Assembly (NCBI RefSeq): GCF_013394695.1
Contig: NZ_CP058258.1
Location: forward strand, 1,384,001-1,448,000
Direction: 5' to 3'
Length of the DNA stretch: 64,000 nucleotides
Origin: Streptococcus sp. oral taxon 061
Lineage (GTDB): Bacteria > Bacillota > Bacilli > Lactobacillales > Streptococcaceae
Each line of letters begins with the position of its first letter. Position 1 is the stretch's first letter. The notes beneath the pieces were generated by a model. That model did not search any database, was not told where the DNA came from, and saw only the letters and a list, made by a program, of their open reading frames with translations. This document shows positions 50,127 to 58,206 of the stretch, in pieces. Both the position numbers and the translations under genes were made by a program.

Positions 50127-50621
50127 TTAAAAACCAAATTTAGATTTGAAATCGTCCCAATAACCAATTGAGACATCCGGCAGCAATTGGAATTTAACCT
50201 TGTAACCTGCTTCCTGGATAGCCTGAAAGGCTTCTGCTTCTTCCTGTGTGATAGATTGGTTATTACCCAATTTCACTGCACCAGGTCGATCATTTGCAGG
50301 GCCAACGATGATTTCTTTAACATCTCCTGGGACAAAACCTTGATCCACCAAAATTTCCTTCATATCGATTGGGTTTTTGGTAATCAAGAAGTAACGACTA
50401 TCTGATTCCGTTACTTTTGCTGATTTTTCTTTAAAGGCTTCTTTTGTCCATACAAAGGTTTTCTTGTCTGATGCACCCTTGTATGCCTGGATTAAAACCT
50501 TGTTTGACGCTGCTGCATCGTTTACGGCAATCAAACCATCACATGGTTTTTCTTTTGCCCAGCGTGTGACTGTTTGACCGTGAATCATGCGGTCATCAAT
50601 CCGTACAAATGTTACTACCAT
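50127..50621 (-). CDS. Mannose-family PTS component IIB
   Basis: The 164-residue IIB protein. The phosphorylated histidine is His14 in RIDDRMIHGQTVTRW. It lies 14 bp after IIA as a separate protein, unlike the fused IIAB of the main glucose/mannose PTS. Confidence 0.95.
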   Translation of the reverse strand: MVVTFVRIDDRMIHGQTVTRWAKEKPCDGLIAVNDAAASNKVLIQAYKGASDKKTFVWTKEAFKEKSAKVTESDSRYFLITKNPIDMKEILVDQGFVPGDVKEIIVGPANDRPGAVKLGNNQSITQEEAEAFQAIQEAGYKVKFQLLPDVSIGYWDDFKSKFGF

Positions 50622-50635
50622 AAGGTACCTCCCTA

Positions 50636-51073
50636 TTAAATATCGTCATCATCTTCTTCAGCACTAGTGGCTGAAACTTCAAAAGGCTGTAGTGCAGATC
50701 GTGCTTCTGATAAGATGGTGGCTGACAAATCGTCTCCATCCAACACATCCTTCATCACTACTGCTGTTAAAGCCATGGTAAGATTCATTCCACCAAGGAT
50801 CAAAGCTTCATCTAGCTTCCCAACTTCTTCTAGGACAGTTGCTGCTGTGGTTAGTGGACTACCGCCTACAATATCTGCCAAGACCAGTACAGAATCATCT
50901 GCTGTCAATTCTGAAATGCTTTCTCTAAAATCAACTGCAAAATCATCGACCGACTTTCCTTCTTTGAGTCCAACTGCAATGACCTGGTTCATCTTATCAC
51001 CAGCAAACATAGCTAGTGATGTTTTTAGGCCTTCTGCCAATCCTCCATGACTGACTAAAATGAGGTATTTCAT
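50636..51073 (-). CDS. Mannose-family PTS component IIA
   Basis: The 145-residue IIA protein. The phosphorylated histidine is His9 in LVSHGGLAEGL; ADIVGGSPLTTAATV is the other family motif. First gene of the PTS operon, with a regulated promoter upstream. Confidence 0.95.
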   Translation of the reverse strand: MKYLILVSHGGLAEGLKTSLAMFAGDKMNQVIAVGLKEGKSVDDFAVDFRESISELTADDSVLVLADIVGGSPLTTAATVLEEVGKLDEALILGGMNLTMALTAVVMKDVLDGDDLSATILSEARSALQPFEVSATSAEEDDDDI

Positions 51074-51107
51074 TTTGCTACGCCTCCTTTATTTGACTCT
51101 ATTGTAG

Positions 51108-51136
51108 ATTATTTGAAAGCGTTTTTACATTGTCAA
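51108..51136 (-). promoter_or_regulatory. Promoter of the PTS operon
   Basis: Minus strand: TTGACA (51136-51131), 17 bp, AATAAT (51113-51108), with AAAGGAGG before IIA. A cre-like site lies over the spacer and an inverted repeat lies over and upstream of the -35. Confidence 0.65.
51113..51128. promoter_or_regulatory. cre-like CcpA site in the PTS promoter
   Basis: TTGAAAGCGTTTTTAC matches the cre consensus WTGNAANCGNWNNCW with one mismatch. It lies between the -10 and -35 boxes, a position for repression by preferred sugars. Confidence 0.6.
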
Positions 51137-51161
51137 ATGTCACATTATAAACATGACATTT
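51135..51161. promoter_or_regulatory. Perfect inverted repeat, candidate response regulator site
   Basis: AAATGTCA, eleven bases, TGACATTT. The arms are perfect 8-bp palindromic partners. The repeat runs into the -35 of the PTS promoter, where an activator would sit. The adjacent LuxR-type regulator is the natural candidate. Binding is an inference. Confidence 0.6.
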
Positions 51162-51166
51162 AGCAA

Positions 51167-51202
51167 TAAAAAAATGACATCTGTCACTTGACACGATGTC
51201 AT
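51167..51202 (-). terminator. Intrinsic terminator between sensor operon and PTS operon
   Basis: On the minus strand ATGACATC, G, TGTCA, AG, TGACA, GATGTCAT: a near perfect hairpin of 13 pairs followed by seven T residues. It stops the sensor operon before the PTS promoter. Confidence 0.88.
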
Positions 51203-51212
51203 CTTTTTTTCT

Positions 51213-52511
51213 TTAAAATCCTACCTGGAGACTACTTTCAATCTCCCTTTGAATTTGCGGCAGGCGGTTCTCAACATCTTGATTGCGCAAGGCATTGCCA
51301 ATCAAGTAGTCCAGTTTTTCTAACACTTCTTTCGAGACATTCTTGGGACTACTTTCTACAGCTTGTTCCATGATTCGGTTCAAGGTCTGATTGGTTAAGG
51401 AATCTGCCCCAAAATCATCCACTTGCAGAAGGTCTTTACTAGAACGACTCTTGACTACATCAGGCATGACAGAAATCCCTTGAGATTCAGCAAAAAGAGT
51501 TTGTTGGATTTCTGGATCCTCTGTCAACACTTGCATCAACTCCCAAGCCAACTTTGAATGAGGAGTCCGAGCAGACATGGCAAAAGAAGTCGTCGTAACC
51601 AAGGTCGCCTTAGTGGTTTTTGACTTAGCAGGCATAGGAATACAGGTCCAGGTGAAGTTTGAATATTTGGAAACATGATAGGGATAAGGTTTATAAGTCC
51701 TATATTGAGCCAAAGTCATGGGGTAAAACGCTACTTTCCCCTGGTCAAAATCTTTGGAACTCACCTTATAATTTTTATTTAACTCTTCCAATTTTTGCAG
51801 AAAAGTCAAAGATTCTTTGACTTCTGGAGCCGTAAGTTTGAGCATCCCACCTTGAAAGAGACTACCCCCATTTGCTGCCAAAGCTTCTTTCCAGGTGTAT
51901 TCTGTACTCCCAAACTGATCCAATTGACCATCTCCATTGGTATCTTTGGTTAGTTTTTTACAAATTGTATAGAACTCTTCCAAGCTCCAACCTTCTTTGG
52001 GAACCTCAATGCCTTCTTTATCCAGCAAATCTTTATTGACACACATCAAAATAGGATTACTTTCATATGGCAAGGCATAGGTTTGCCCCTGATAAACACC
52101 TGATTCAAATGCAACAGGATAAAAAGCAACTTGGTCTTCTTTATTCATATAGCCGTTTAACTTTTCTAAAACGCCACGTGCCGCCAATAAGGACAAATCT
52201 TTCTCAGAAACCATAAACACATCAGGGGTCTTTCCTGATACAATTTTTTCTGAGAGCCAGTTTGAATATTCCGACTGCGGAATTCCATTTTCATATTCCA
52301 CACGGACATTAGGATGGGACTTTTCAAATTTTTGGATCGCAAGATCCAATGCATGAGAACGTTGACTGGTCGGTACATCCCAACTAGAGCCTGCATAAAC
52401 TCCTATATGAAGGACGGTCGGTTGCTGTTTCCACCAATAAAAACCAGCACTCAAAGAGAGCATAAAAAGGAGACAAATCCCTAAACAAAGTTGCTTTCGC
52501 TTCAATTTCAT
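51213..52511 (-). CDS. Extracellular solute-binding protein family 1, membrane anchored
   Basis: A 432-residue sugar-binding protein of the SBP_bac_1 type (maltose/oligosaccharide class). An N-terminal hydrophobic segment (residues about 8-26) acts as anchor; I see no lipobox cysteine. LAIQKFEKSHPNVRVEYENG and LPYESNPILMCVNKDLL are family segments. No ABC permease or ATPase is nearby. It is the last gene of the sensor operon, overlapping the regulator by 4 bases, so it probably acts in sensing rather than transport. Confidence 0.85.
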   Translation of the reverse strand: MKLKRKQLCLGICLLFMLSLSAGFYWWKQQPTVLHIGVYAGSSWDVPTSQRSHALDLAIQKFEKSHPNVRVEYENGIPQSEYSNWLSEKIVSGKTPDVFMVSEKDLSLLAARGVLEKLNGYMNKEDQVAFYPVAFESGVYQGQTYALPYESNPILMCVNKDLLDKEGIEVPKEGWSLEEFYTICKKLTKDTNGDGQLDQFGSTEYTWKEALAANGGSLFQGGMLKLTAPEVKESLTFLQKLEELNKNYKVSSKDFDQGKVAFYPMTLAQYRTYKPYPYHVSKYSNFTWTCIPMPAKSKTTKATLVTTTSFAMSARTPHSKLAWELMQVLTEDPEIQQTLFAESQGISVMPDVVKSRSSKDLLQVDDFGADSLTNQTLNRIMEQAVESSPKNVSKEVLEKLDYLIGNALRNQDVENRLPQIQREIESSLQVGF

Positions 52512-53194
52512 TCCGTATTTCCTTTTGAAAAATCACGTCGGGTCACTCCTGTTTGGACTGACCAAATCGCTAATTGCGTTCGATCTCTTAGGTTTAATTT
52601 CGACAAAATCGTTGATAAGTAATTACGAACAGTTCCTTCTGATAAGAAGAGTTTAGCCGCAATCTCTTTATTTGACTCACCATAGCCAATCTCTTGGATA
52701 ATGCGCCATTCCGTCGTGCTCAAATCCTTAACGTTATCCTCATCCACAGCAATAGAGAAATTTGATTTGGCCATTTGCGAGAAAATTTGAAAGACCTTGC
52801 TTGCGATATCAGGGTTGATCATTGCTCCTCCCTGATGCACCACCTTAATAGCTTCATAAAGCTCCTCTGTCGAGGCTCCTTTTAAGAGATACCCTGAAGC
52901 ACCATACTTGAGCGCACTATAGATAAATTCATCATCGTCAAAGGTTGTTAAAATAATAATTTTGATATCCGGATAGTGCTCTTTTACTTCTTTTGTAGCC
53001 AAAACCCCATCCATGCCTGGCATCCGAATATCCATTAAGATTAAATCCGGATGCGAGTGTGGAATGCTAGACAAGACATGATTCCCATCTTCCACTGTGG
53101 CTACCACTTCAATATCTGAGTAGGCCGACAAAATAATTTTCAGAGATTCTCGAATCAAGGACTGGTCATCCGCCACCATTACTTTTATCATCAT
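52508..53194 (-). CDS. LuxR/NarL-type response regulator
   Basis: A 228-residue regulator. The receiver has DDQ near residue 9, phosphoacceptor Asp in LILMDIRMPGMDG near residue 55, and the T and K positions in ILTTFDDD and YLLKGAS. The C-terminal GerE-type helix-turn-helix is ESNKEIAAKLFLSEGTVRNYLSTILSKLNL. It starts 3 bp after the kinase gene. Confidence 0.94.
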   Translation of the reverse strand: MMIKVMVADDQSLIRESLKIILSAYSDIEVVATVEDGNHVLSSIPHSHPDLILMDIRMPGMDGVLATKEVKEHYPDIKIIILTTFDDDEFIYSALKYGASGYLLKGASTEELYEAIKVVHQGGAMINPDIASKVFQIFSQMAKSNFSIAVDEDNVKDLSTTEWRIIQEIGYGESNKEIAAKLFLSEGTVRNYLSTILSKLNLRDRTQLAIWSVQTGVTRRDFSKGNTE

Positions 53195-53197
53195 CTA

Positions 53198-54514
53198 TTA
53201 TCTCCCTTCTTTATATTTTGGTAAACTAACACGTGTGAAAAATCCATCGCGACTTTCAAATTGAAGCTGGCCTCCTAGAATTGAAATACGCTCCATCATC
53301 TGTTTGAGTCCGTAGCCATAGGTCAAGGTTTCAAACCCAACTCCATTATCCTGCAACTCAATCATGTAATCTTCTTCGTCCTCAAAAAAATGGAGGTCCA
53401 TGTGGCTGGCATGACCGTGGCGAACCGCATTAGTCATAGACTCTTGTATCACACGAAAGATTGTATCTTCAATCATGACGTCCATATCGACATCGATCCA
53501 TTCATAGTTGAGATCAACTTGCAAGTTTGAAAGAATTTGGTACTCGCGGATTGTCTTTTCTAAAGCATCTTTGAGAGTTCGCTCCTCAAGGGCTCCTGGA
53601 CGAAGGCGATTGAGAGAGCCTCTCACATCCTGGATTCCTTCACGGACGACTTCTGATACGTTTTTTACCTGCTCTTTGGCACGACTTGGATTGATATCAA
53701 TCAAGACCCCGACAGCATCTAAACCTGCTGAAATCCCTGTTAACGCGTGTCCCAAGGTATCGTGAATCTCCCGAGCAATCCGCTTGCGCTCCCGATCCTC
53801 TGCAATCTTCTCAGATAAGGCCATATAGTTGTTCAACTCGGTATTAACCTTGGACACCATGGCCAGCTCTTGTTCAACTTCATGGTTTTCCGCAAGGACA
53901 TTCATGATATAAAATAAAAGTGAAATAATGAAGAGTACCATATTCAAGGCGTAGAGGGAATTCTTTAAGAAAAAGGCCAAAATACGGATAGATTCAGGAT
54001 AAAAATGAATATAGGTATCAAGAGAAGGAATTGGGAAGAAAAGCGAAAAGACGTCTGAATTGGTTACAAGGAGCATCAAGAAGCTCACTAGGATAAAGGC
54101 AAACCAATACTTCCGATCTCTCTTGGTATTCAACTCTTTGGAGCCATAGAAGATATCTGCAAAAACCAAGAGAATGAGCCCGTTATAAGCTATGTTCTGA
54201 ACCCACATCAACAGTAACATCAGGAGAATCTCTAGAAGATTCCTCTTATCAAAAATGGACCATCGACTTGTTTGAGGTCTATAACGACTCATTGAGATTA
54301 AGGCAATCCCAGCAAATAAGATTGCTGACAACCAAAAAGTCGTAGATGGAGCAAAAGGAATACGCTCTAGGCGCTCCAATAATAGAGAGGCTTGGCGTTG
54401 AGCAATGATATAGTTGGTTGCTTGAAGATAGATGATGCTGTTGAGCATAACAGCAATAAAATTCACGACCATAAGAATGGCCAAACTGTATCGAACACCT
54501 CTAAACTTTCTCAT
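53198..54514 (-). CDS. HisKA_3 sensor histidine kinase
   Basis: A 438-residue membrane kinase of the NarL-partner class. I start it at ATG 54514, which overlaps the stop of the binding-protein gene (TAATG); a GTG three codons earlier has no ribosome site. The N-terminal half has about seven hydrophobic segments. The phosphorylated His is in AREIHDTLGHALTG (HisKA_3) and the ATPase domain has NAVRHGHA and DNGVGFETLTYGYGLKQM. No large extracellular loop is evident, so ligand detection may be delegated to the binding proteins. Confidence 0.93.
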   Translation of the reverse strand: MRKFRGVRYSLAILMVVNFIAVMLNSIIYLQATNYIIAQRQASLLLERLERIPFAPSTTFWLSAILFAGIALISMSRYRPQTSRWSIFDKRNLLEILLMLLLMWVQNIAYNGLILLVFADIFYGSKELNTKRDRKYWFAFILVSFLMLLVTNSDVFSLFFPIPSLDTYIHFYPESIRILAFFLKNSLYALNMVLFIISLLFYIMNVLAENHEVEQELAMVSKVNTELNNYMALSEKIAEDRERKRIAREIHDTLGHALTGISAGLDAVGVLIDINPSRAKEQVKNVSEVVREGIQDVRGSLNRLRPGALEERTLKDALEKTIREYQILSNLQVDLNYEWIDVDMDVMIEDTIFRVIQESMTNAVRHGHASHMDLHFFEDEEDYMIELQDNGVGFETLTYGYGLKQMMERISILGGQLQFESRDGFFTRVSLPKYKEGR

Positions 54515-55497
54515 TACTGCCACCCATTCACATCAAACTGATCAATGTTTTCCTTTGTCATCATTTCAACTGGAATGATCACCTCTTTGGTATAGCTCTT
54601 CCCTTCAGAAATATCTTGGATAACTTCCATAACACGGTCTCCCATCTTCAAGGGAGATTGAGCAACGGTTCCCACTACATCATCCGTCGAGTGCAACAAG
54701 GATTTCATATCTGGTGAGCCATCGATTCCATAAATTGCAATGGACTGGCTATTTCCTTGCTCCTTAATTGCAGCTAAAGCTCCTATAGCCGAGCGGTCAT
54801 TTAAGGCAACCAAGGTATCAATTTCAATCCCTGATTGTAAAAAATTCTGGACAGCCGGCATGGCGATCTCCGTTTGCCCCTTGGTTTCTAGTTCCGATAC
54901 AATCTGATAAGAACTGTGCCCCTCTATAGTGTCTTTAAACCCCTGAATCCGCGTATCTGCTGAGACAGTCCCTTTATGCTCCAAAAGGAGGACTCGAGCG
55001 CTAGAAGAACGTTTCATGAGCTCTTTAGCAATCATTACTCCCGCTTGGTAGTTATCAGATACAATACTTGCATCGGGCTTAAAATTTTTCAATTGGGTAT
55101 CGACTGCAATGATTTTAATTCCTTGTTTTCTAGCTTTTTCAAGAGCAGTTAAAATGGACTGGCTATCCCCCTTGACCGGATTGATCACAATCACATCAAC
55201 TTTTTGAGCACAAAAATCATCAATCTGCTGGCTCTGCCTTTCTTCATCCAATTCTGGATCTCGGACGCAAACAAGAGCTCCTCTTTCATCGGAAATTCGA
55301 CTAATTTCCGAATGAATACTTTTATAGAACTCATTGTTCATGGTCATATAGGTTACACCAATTTTAGTCTGATCCTTGATGCCACTTGTTTGACAACGGC
55401 CAAAAATCCAAAAGAGAATACAGACCACTGGAATCAGCAGTAATATACGCTTTATCAGCCATTTCAACAATTCTTTTTTCTCTTTATTTTCCTTCAA
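54514..55497 (-). CDS. RbsB/LacI-type sugar-binding protein, membrane anchored
   Basis: A 327-residue periplasmic-binding-protein fold of the Peripla_BP_4 family (ribose/galactose class). The start is a TTG at 55497 with AAGGA 7 nt upstream. A hydrophobic anchor at residues about 15-30 carries FGRCQ, which is a poor lipobox. IGVTYMTMNNEFYKSIHSEI and DVIVINPVKGDSQSI match the sugar-binding family. It heads the sensor operon with the kinase behind it and no permease, which recalls XylFII-LytS type sensing pairs of clostridia. Confidence 0.85.
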   Translation of the reverse strand: MKENKEKKELLKWLIKRILLLIPVVCILFWIFGRCQTSGIKDQTKIGVTYMTMNNEFYKSIHSEISRISDERGALVCVRDPELDEERQSQQIDDFCAQKVDVIVINPVKGDSQSILTALEKARKQGIKIIAVDTQLKNFKPDASIVSDNYQAGVMIAKELMKRSSSARVLLLEHKGTVSADTRIQGFKDTIEGHSSYQIVSELETKGQTEIAMPAVQNFLQSGIEIDTLVALNDRSAIGALAAIKEQGNSQSIAIYGIDGSPDMKSLLHSTDDVVGTVAQSPLKMGDRVMEVIQDISEGKSYTKEVIIPVEMMTKENIDQFDVNGWQ

Positions 55498-55528
55498 ATT
55501 TCATTCCTTTTCTGAAAACTCTGAATAT

Positions 55529-55556
55529 ATAATACTTTATTCTACTACTTTTTCAA
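55529..55556 (-). promoter_or_regulatory. Promoter of the sensor operon
   Basis: Minus strand: TTGAAA (55556-55551), 16 bp, TATTAT (55534-55529). TGTACTTGTACA (55587-55576), a palindrome with a two-base mismatch at its centre, lies about 20 bp upstream. Confidence 0.65.
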
Positions 55557-55640
55557 AAAAAATGCTTGATTTTATTGTACAAGTACATTTATTTGACCTA
55601 TTTTAAGAAGTAATTTCCGAACAATAAAACTAGAAACAAT

Positions 55641-55676
55641 AGAAAAAGCTGGTCTATAAACGAACCAGCTTTTTCT
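55641..55676 (-). terminator. Intrinsic terminator after ssbB
   Basis: AGAAAAAGCTGGT pairs perfectly with ACCAGCTTTTTCT around ten bases; on the minus strand TTTTTCT follows. Symmetric. Confidence 0.88.
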
Positions 55677-55686
55677 ATAATCAATC

Positions 55687-56082
55687 CTAGAAGGGAAGTT
55701 CCTCCTCTTCCAAAACCAGATCTGCTAAGTCTTGACCAGCATTATTTTCACGCATAGCACGTTGGGCGCGACTTTCCAAAAGTTGAAATCCTGTAGCAAG
55801 AACTTCGGTCACGTAGTTGGTCTGACCATTCTTCTCGAACTTACGGGTACGAAGTTCCCCATCGATAGAAATGAGACTGCCTTTAGTCGCGTAGCTAGCC
55901 AAGGTTTCAGCCAATTTCCCCCAGACAACAATATTGATGAAGTCCGCTTCACGTTCCCCATTTTGGTCCTTAAAACGACGGTTAATAGCAATCGTCGCAC
56001 GAGCTACAGACTTATCATTGTTGGTTTTGTGCAATTCGGGTGTAGACGTCAAGCGTCCAATCATAATCACTTTATTATACAT
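55687..56082 (-). CDS. ssbB: Competence-type single-stranded DNA-binding protein
   Basis: A 131-residue SSB (OB fold; MYNKVIMIGRLTSTPELHKT and WGKLAETLASY) that protects incoming DNA in transformation. Its short tail ends in EEEELPF, a variant of the acidic SSB tip DDDxPF. A ComX-type site 20 bp upstream fits the competence-induced ssbB rather than the housekeeping ssbA, which is longer and lies with ribosomal genes. Confidence 0.9.
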   Translation of the reverse strand: MYNKVIMIGRLTSTPELHKTNNDKSVARATIAINRRFKDQNGEREADFINIVVWGKLAETLASYATKGSLISIDGELRTRKFEKNGQTNYVTEVLATGFQLLESRAQRAMRENNAGQDLADLVLEEEELPF

Positions 56083-56102
56083 TTTTCATCCTCCTACTTA
56101 TC

Positions 56103-56110
56103 TATTCGAA
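56103..56110 (-). promoter_or_regulatory. ComX (com-box) site before ssbB
   Basis: On the minus strand TTCGAATA, one base from TACGAATA, with a T-rich stretch upstream, 20 bp before the ATG with GGAGG between. SigX uses such a box as its -10-like element in streptococci. Confidence 0.7.
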
Positions 56111-56117
56111 GGAAATC

Positions 56118-56147
56118 AAAAAAAGTTACAAGATTTGTAACTTTTTT
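56118..56147 (-). terminator. Intrinsic terminator after the SDR gene
   Basis: AAAAAAGTTACAA pairs with TTGTAACTTTTTT around three bases with T tail. It lies directly before the ssbB com-box and isolates it. Confidence 0.82.
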
Positions 56148-56157
56148 AAAAATAATA

Positions 56158-56919
56158 TTAATCTCGATGAATCATAAACCCAGTTGCTTGTTGATTAGCC
56201 ATGATGGTCATATCTGTGATTTGCACACGACGAGGTTGACTGGTCACATAAACCACTGCATCAGCGATATCTTGTGCCTGTAAGGCTTCAAGCCCCTGGT
56301 AAACAGTCGCAGCCCGTGCCTCATCTCCATGGAAACGGACTTTTGAAAAATCAGTCTCTACAATTCCTGGCTGAATAGTGGTCACCTTGATATCTGTCGC
56401 AATGGTGTCAATCCGAAGCCCGTCTGAAAAAGTTTTGACTGCAGCCTTGGTTGCTGAATAGACTGCTGCACCAGCATATGCGTAAATCCCTGCAGTAGAA
56501 CCCATATTGATAATATGCCCTTGATTAGCTACTACCATAGAAGGCAAGAGACAGCGTGTAACTGCCATTAAACCCTTGACATTGGTATCCAACATGGTCA
56601 ACATATCCAACTCTTCATAGTCCTGATAAGGCGATAAGCCTAGAGCCAGTCCAGCATTATTGATCAAGATATCAACCTGACCTACAGTCTCTAAAATTTC
56701 CGAACAAACAGTCTTTACCATGCTCATATCTGTAACATCTAACGGAAAGGTCCAGACTTTTTGATTTGGAAATGCTTCTACAAACTCAGCTTTTAGAGCT
56801 TGGAGTCTTTCTGTTCGACGTCCTGTGAGTACAACATTCTCACCTTTTTCTAGATATGCACGCGCAATGGCTTCACCGATACCTGATGTTGCACCTGTAA
56901 TGACTACATTTTTTGCCAT
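56158..56919 (-). CDS. Short-chain dehydrogenase/reductase
   Basis: A 253-residue classical SDR. I start it at ATG 56919 (MAKNVVITGATSGIGEA) with GAGG upstream. The cofactor motif is TGATSGIGEA, the NNAG motif is NNAGLALG, and the catalytic pair is YSATK. It resembles serine/3-hydroxy acid dehydrogenases (YdfG class). The substrate is unknown. Confidence 0.9.
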   Translation of the reverse strand: MAKNVVITGATSGIGEAIARAYLEKGENVVLTGRRTERLQALKAEFVEAFPNQKVWTFPLDVTDMSMVKTVCSEILETVGQVDILINNAGLALGLSPYQDYEELDMLTMLDTNVKGLMAVTRCLLPSMVVANQGHIINMGSTAGIYAYAGAAVYSATKAAVKTFSDGLRIDTIATDIKVTTIQPGIVETDFSKVRFHGDEARAATVYQGLEALQAQDIADAVVYVTSQPRRVQITDMTIMANQQATGFMIHRD

Positions 56920-56960
56920 CCTATTTTCCTCAAGCAAAGATTATAAATCACTTTTAGTAA

Positions 56961-57587
56961 TTAAGCAGTCCAGTGTGTAGCTGGGTCAAAGGGTGTTCCA
57001 ACTACCTGGTCGTCTGATAATTCAATGACACCACGTTTTTGGGGAGCATTTGGCAAGGCAAGTTCACGAGGACTACACATCATACCAAAACTCTTTTCCC
57101 CTCGAAGTTCCCCTGGAAAAATGAGATTACCTTTTGGCATCATAGCTCCAGGAAGAGCTACAATGGTTTTCAAACCGACACGCGCATTGGGAGCACCTGC
57201 AACGATCTGCACTGTCTTGTCACTTCCAACAGCCACTTGGCAGATATTGAGGTGGTCACTATCTGGATGAGCAACCATTTCTACAATCTCACCAACCACA
57301 AATTTGGGTTCCTTGTCATTGATGATTTCTTCAGCAAATCCTTCTTCTTGCAATTCTTGGTTCAAACGTGCTACTTGGTCGTCAGTTAAAAAGACTTGCC
57401 CGCGCTCAGCGATTTCAAACATACTAGAAACTTCAAAAATGTTCCAAGCGACAGTCTCACCAGTTTCTTTTAGGAAAACACGCGCTACATTACCTTTACG
57501 CTCAACATCTAGTTTGTCATCTCCACTGTTTTTCACGATGACCATAAGGACATCGCCGACATGTTCTTTATTATATGTAAAAATCAT
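56961..57587 (-). CDS. YtpR family tRNA-binding domain protein
   Basis: A 208-residue protein with a C-terminal tRNA-binding OB domain (from about residue 95: FVVGEIVEMVAHPDSDHLNICQVAVG, then QIVAGAPNARVGLKTIVALPGA), as in the N-terminal part of PheRS beta. The N-terminal half (DUF4479) is typical of YtpR. It may check mischarged tRNA; the role is not proven. The gene lies directly after the thioredoxin gene. Confidence 0.9.
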   Translation of the reverse strand: MIFTYNKEHVGDVLMVIVKNSGDDKLDVERKGNVARVFLKETGETVAWNIFEVSSMFEIAERGQVFLTDDQVARLNQELQEEGFAEEIINDKEPKFVVGEIVEMVAHPDSDHLNICQVAVGSDKTVQIVAGAPNARVGLKTIVALPGAMMPKGNLIFPGELRGEKSFGMMCSPRELALPNAPQKRGVIELSDDQVVGTPFDPATHWTA

Positions 57588-57595
57588 TCTTTTTC

Positions 57596-57913
57596 CTATT
57601 TCAAACTTGCTAAAAAGTCATTGATTTGCCCCTTGGTTTTACGGTCACGATTGACAAAACGTCCAATCTCCTTGTCCTTGTCTAAAACAACAAGACTTGG
57701 AATCCCGTATACATCCCAAAGTTTAGCAAGTTCCATGTACTCATCTCGGTCTACCCGTATAAAAGTGAACTCTGGATTTGTCTCTTCAATCTCTGGCAAG
57801 GCAGGATAGATATAACGGCAATCGCCACACCAATCCGCAACAAAAAGGAAGACCTTCTTGCCATCCTGCTCTACTAGATTTGCTAATTCTTCTATATTTT
57901 TAGGAGAAATCAT
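57596..57913 (-). CDS. Thioredoxin-like protein (CGDC active site)
   Basis: A 105-residue thioredoxin-fold protein. The active site is WCGDCRYIYP, in place of the WCGPC of classical thioredoxin, and cis-proline is in IPSLVV. It overlaps the preceding DUF4651 gene by 4 bases (ATGA), so the two are coupled. Confidence 0.9.
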   Translation of the reverse strand: MISPKNIEELANLVEQDGKKVFLFVADWCGDCRYIYPALPEIEETNPEFTFIRVDRDEYMELAKLWDVYGIPSLVVLDKDKEIGRFVNRDRKTKGQINDFLASLK

Positions 57914-58200
57914 AAGGCTTCCTCCTCGTAGATGAGATCTTCATCTTCATAGACAAAGGTATAGTGACGACCATCTTCAAAAATGACACCACCAACAAGA
58001 CGTTCTAGGCTACTTTCGTATACTTGGACATAGAGAGTCCCAATCTCACCCATTTCTGAGAAATAGTCACGCACAATAGCAGTTAACTCTTCCTGTGTCT
58101 TCATAAGTTTGTGATCATCAGCTACTTTCTTAGCACCAAAGGCAAGTGCTCCAAGCCCTGCCACTACTAAACCTGTTTTAATAATATTTTTCGTTTTCAT
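57910..58200 (-). CDS. DUF4651 family protein
   Basis: I start it at ATG 58200 (MKTKNIIKTGLVVAGLGAL), 96 residues; the longer frame begins at a TTG inside the promoter. A hydrophobic anchor at residues about 9-22 is followed by a soluble domain with EIGTLYVQVYESSLERLVGG. The function is unknown. The ATG sits 6 bp after the -10 TACAAT, so the mRNA may be leaderless or nearly so. It couples to the thioredoxin gene. Confidence 0.82.
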   Translation of the reverse strand: MKTKNIIKTGLVVAGLGALAFGAKKVADDHKLMKTQEELTAIVRDYFSEMGEIGTLYVQVYESSLERLVGGVIFEDGRHYTFVYEDEDLIYEEEAL

Positions 58201-58206
58201 GCTAAC

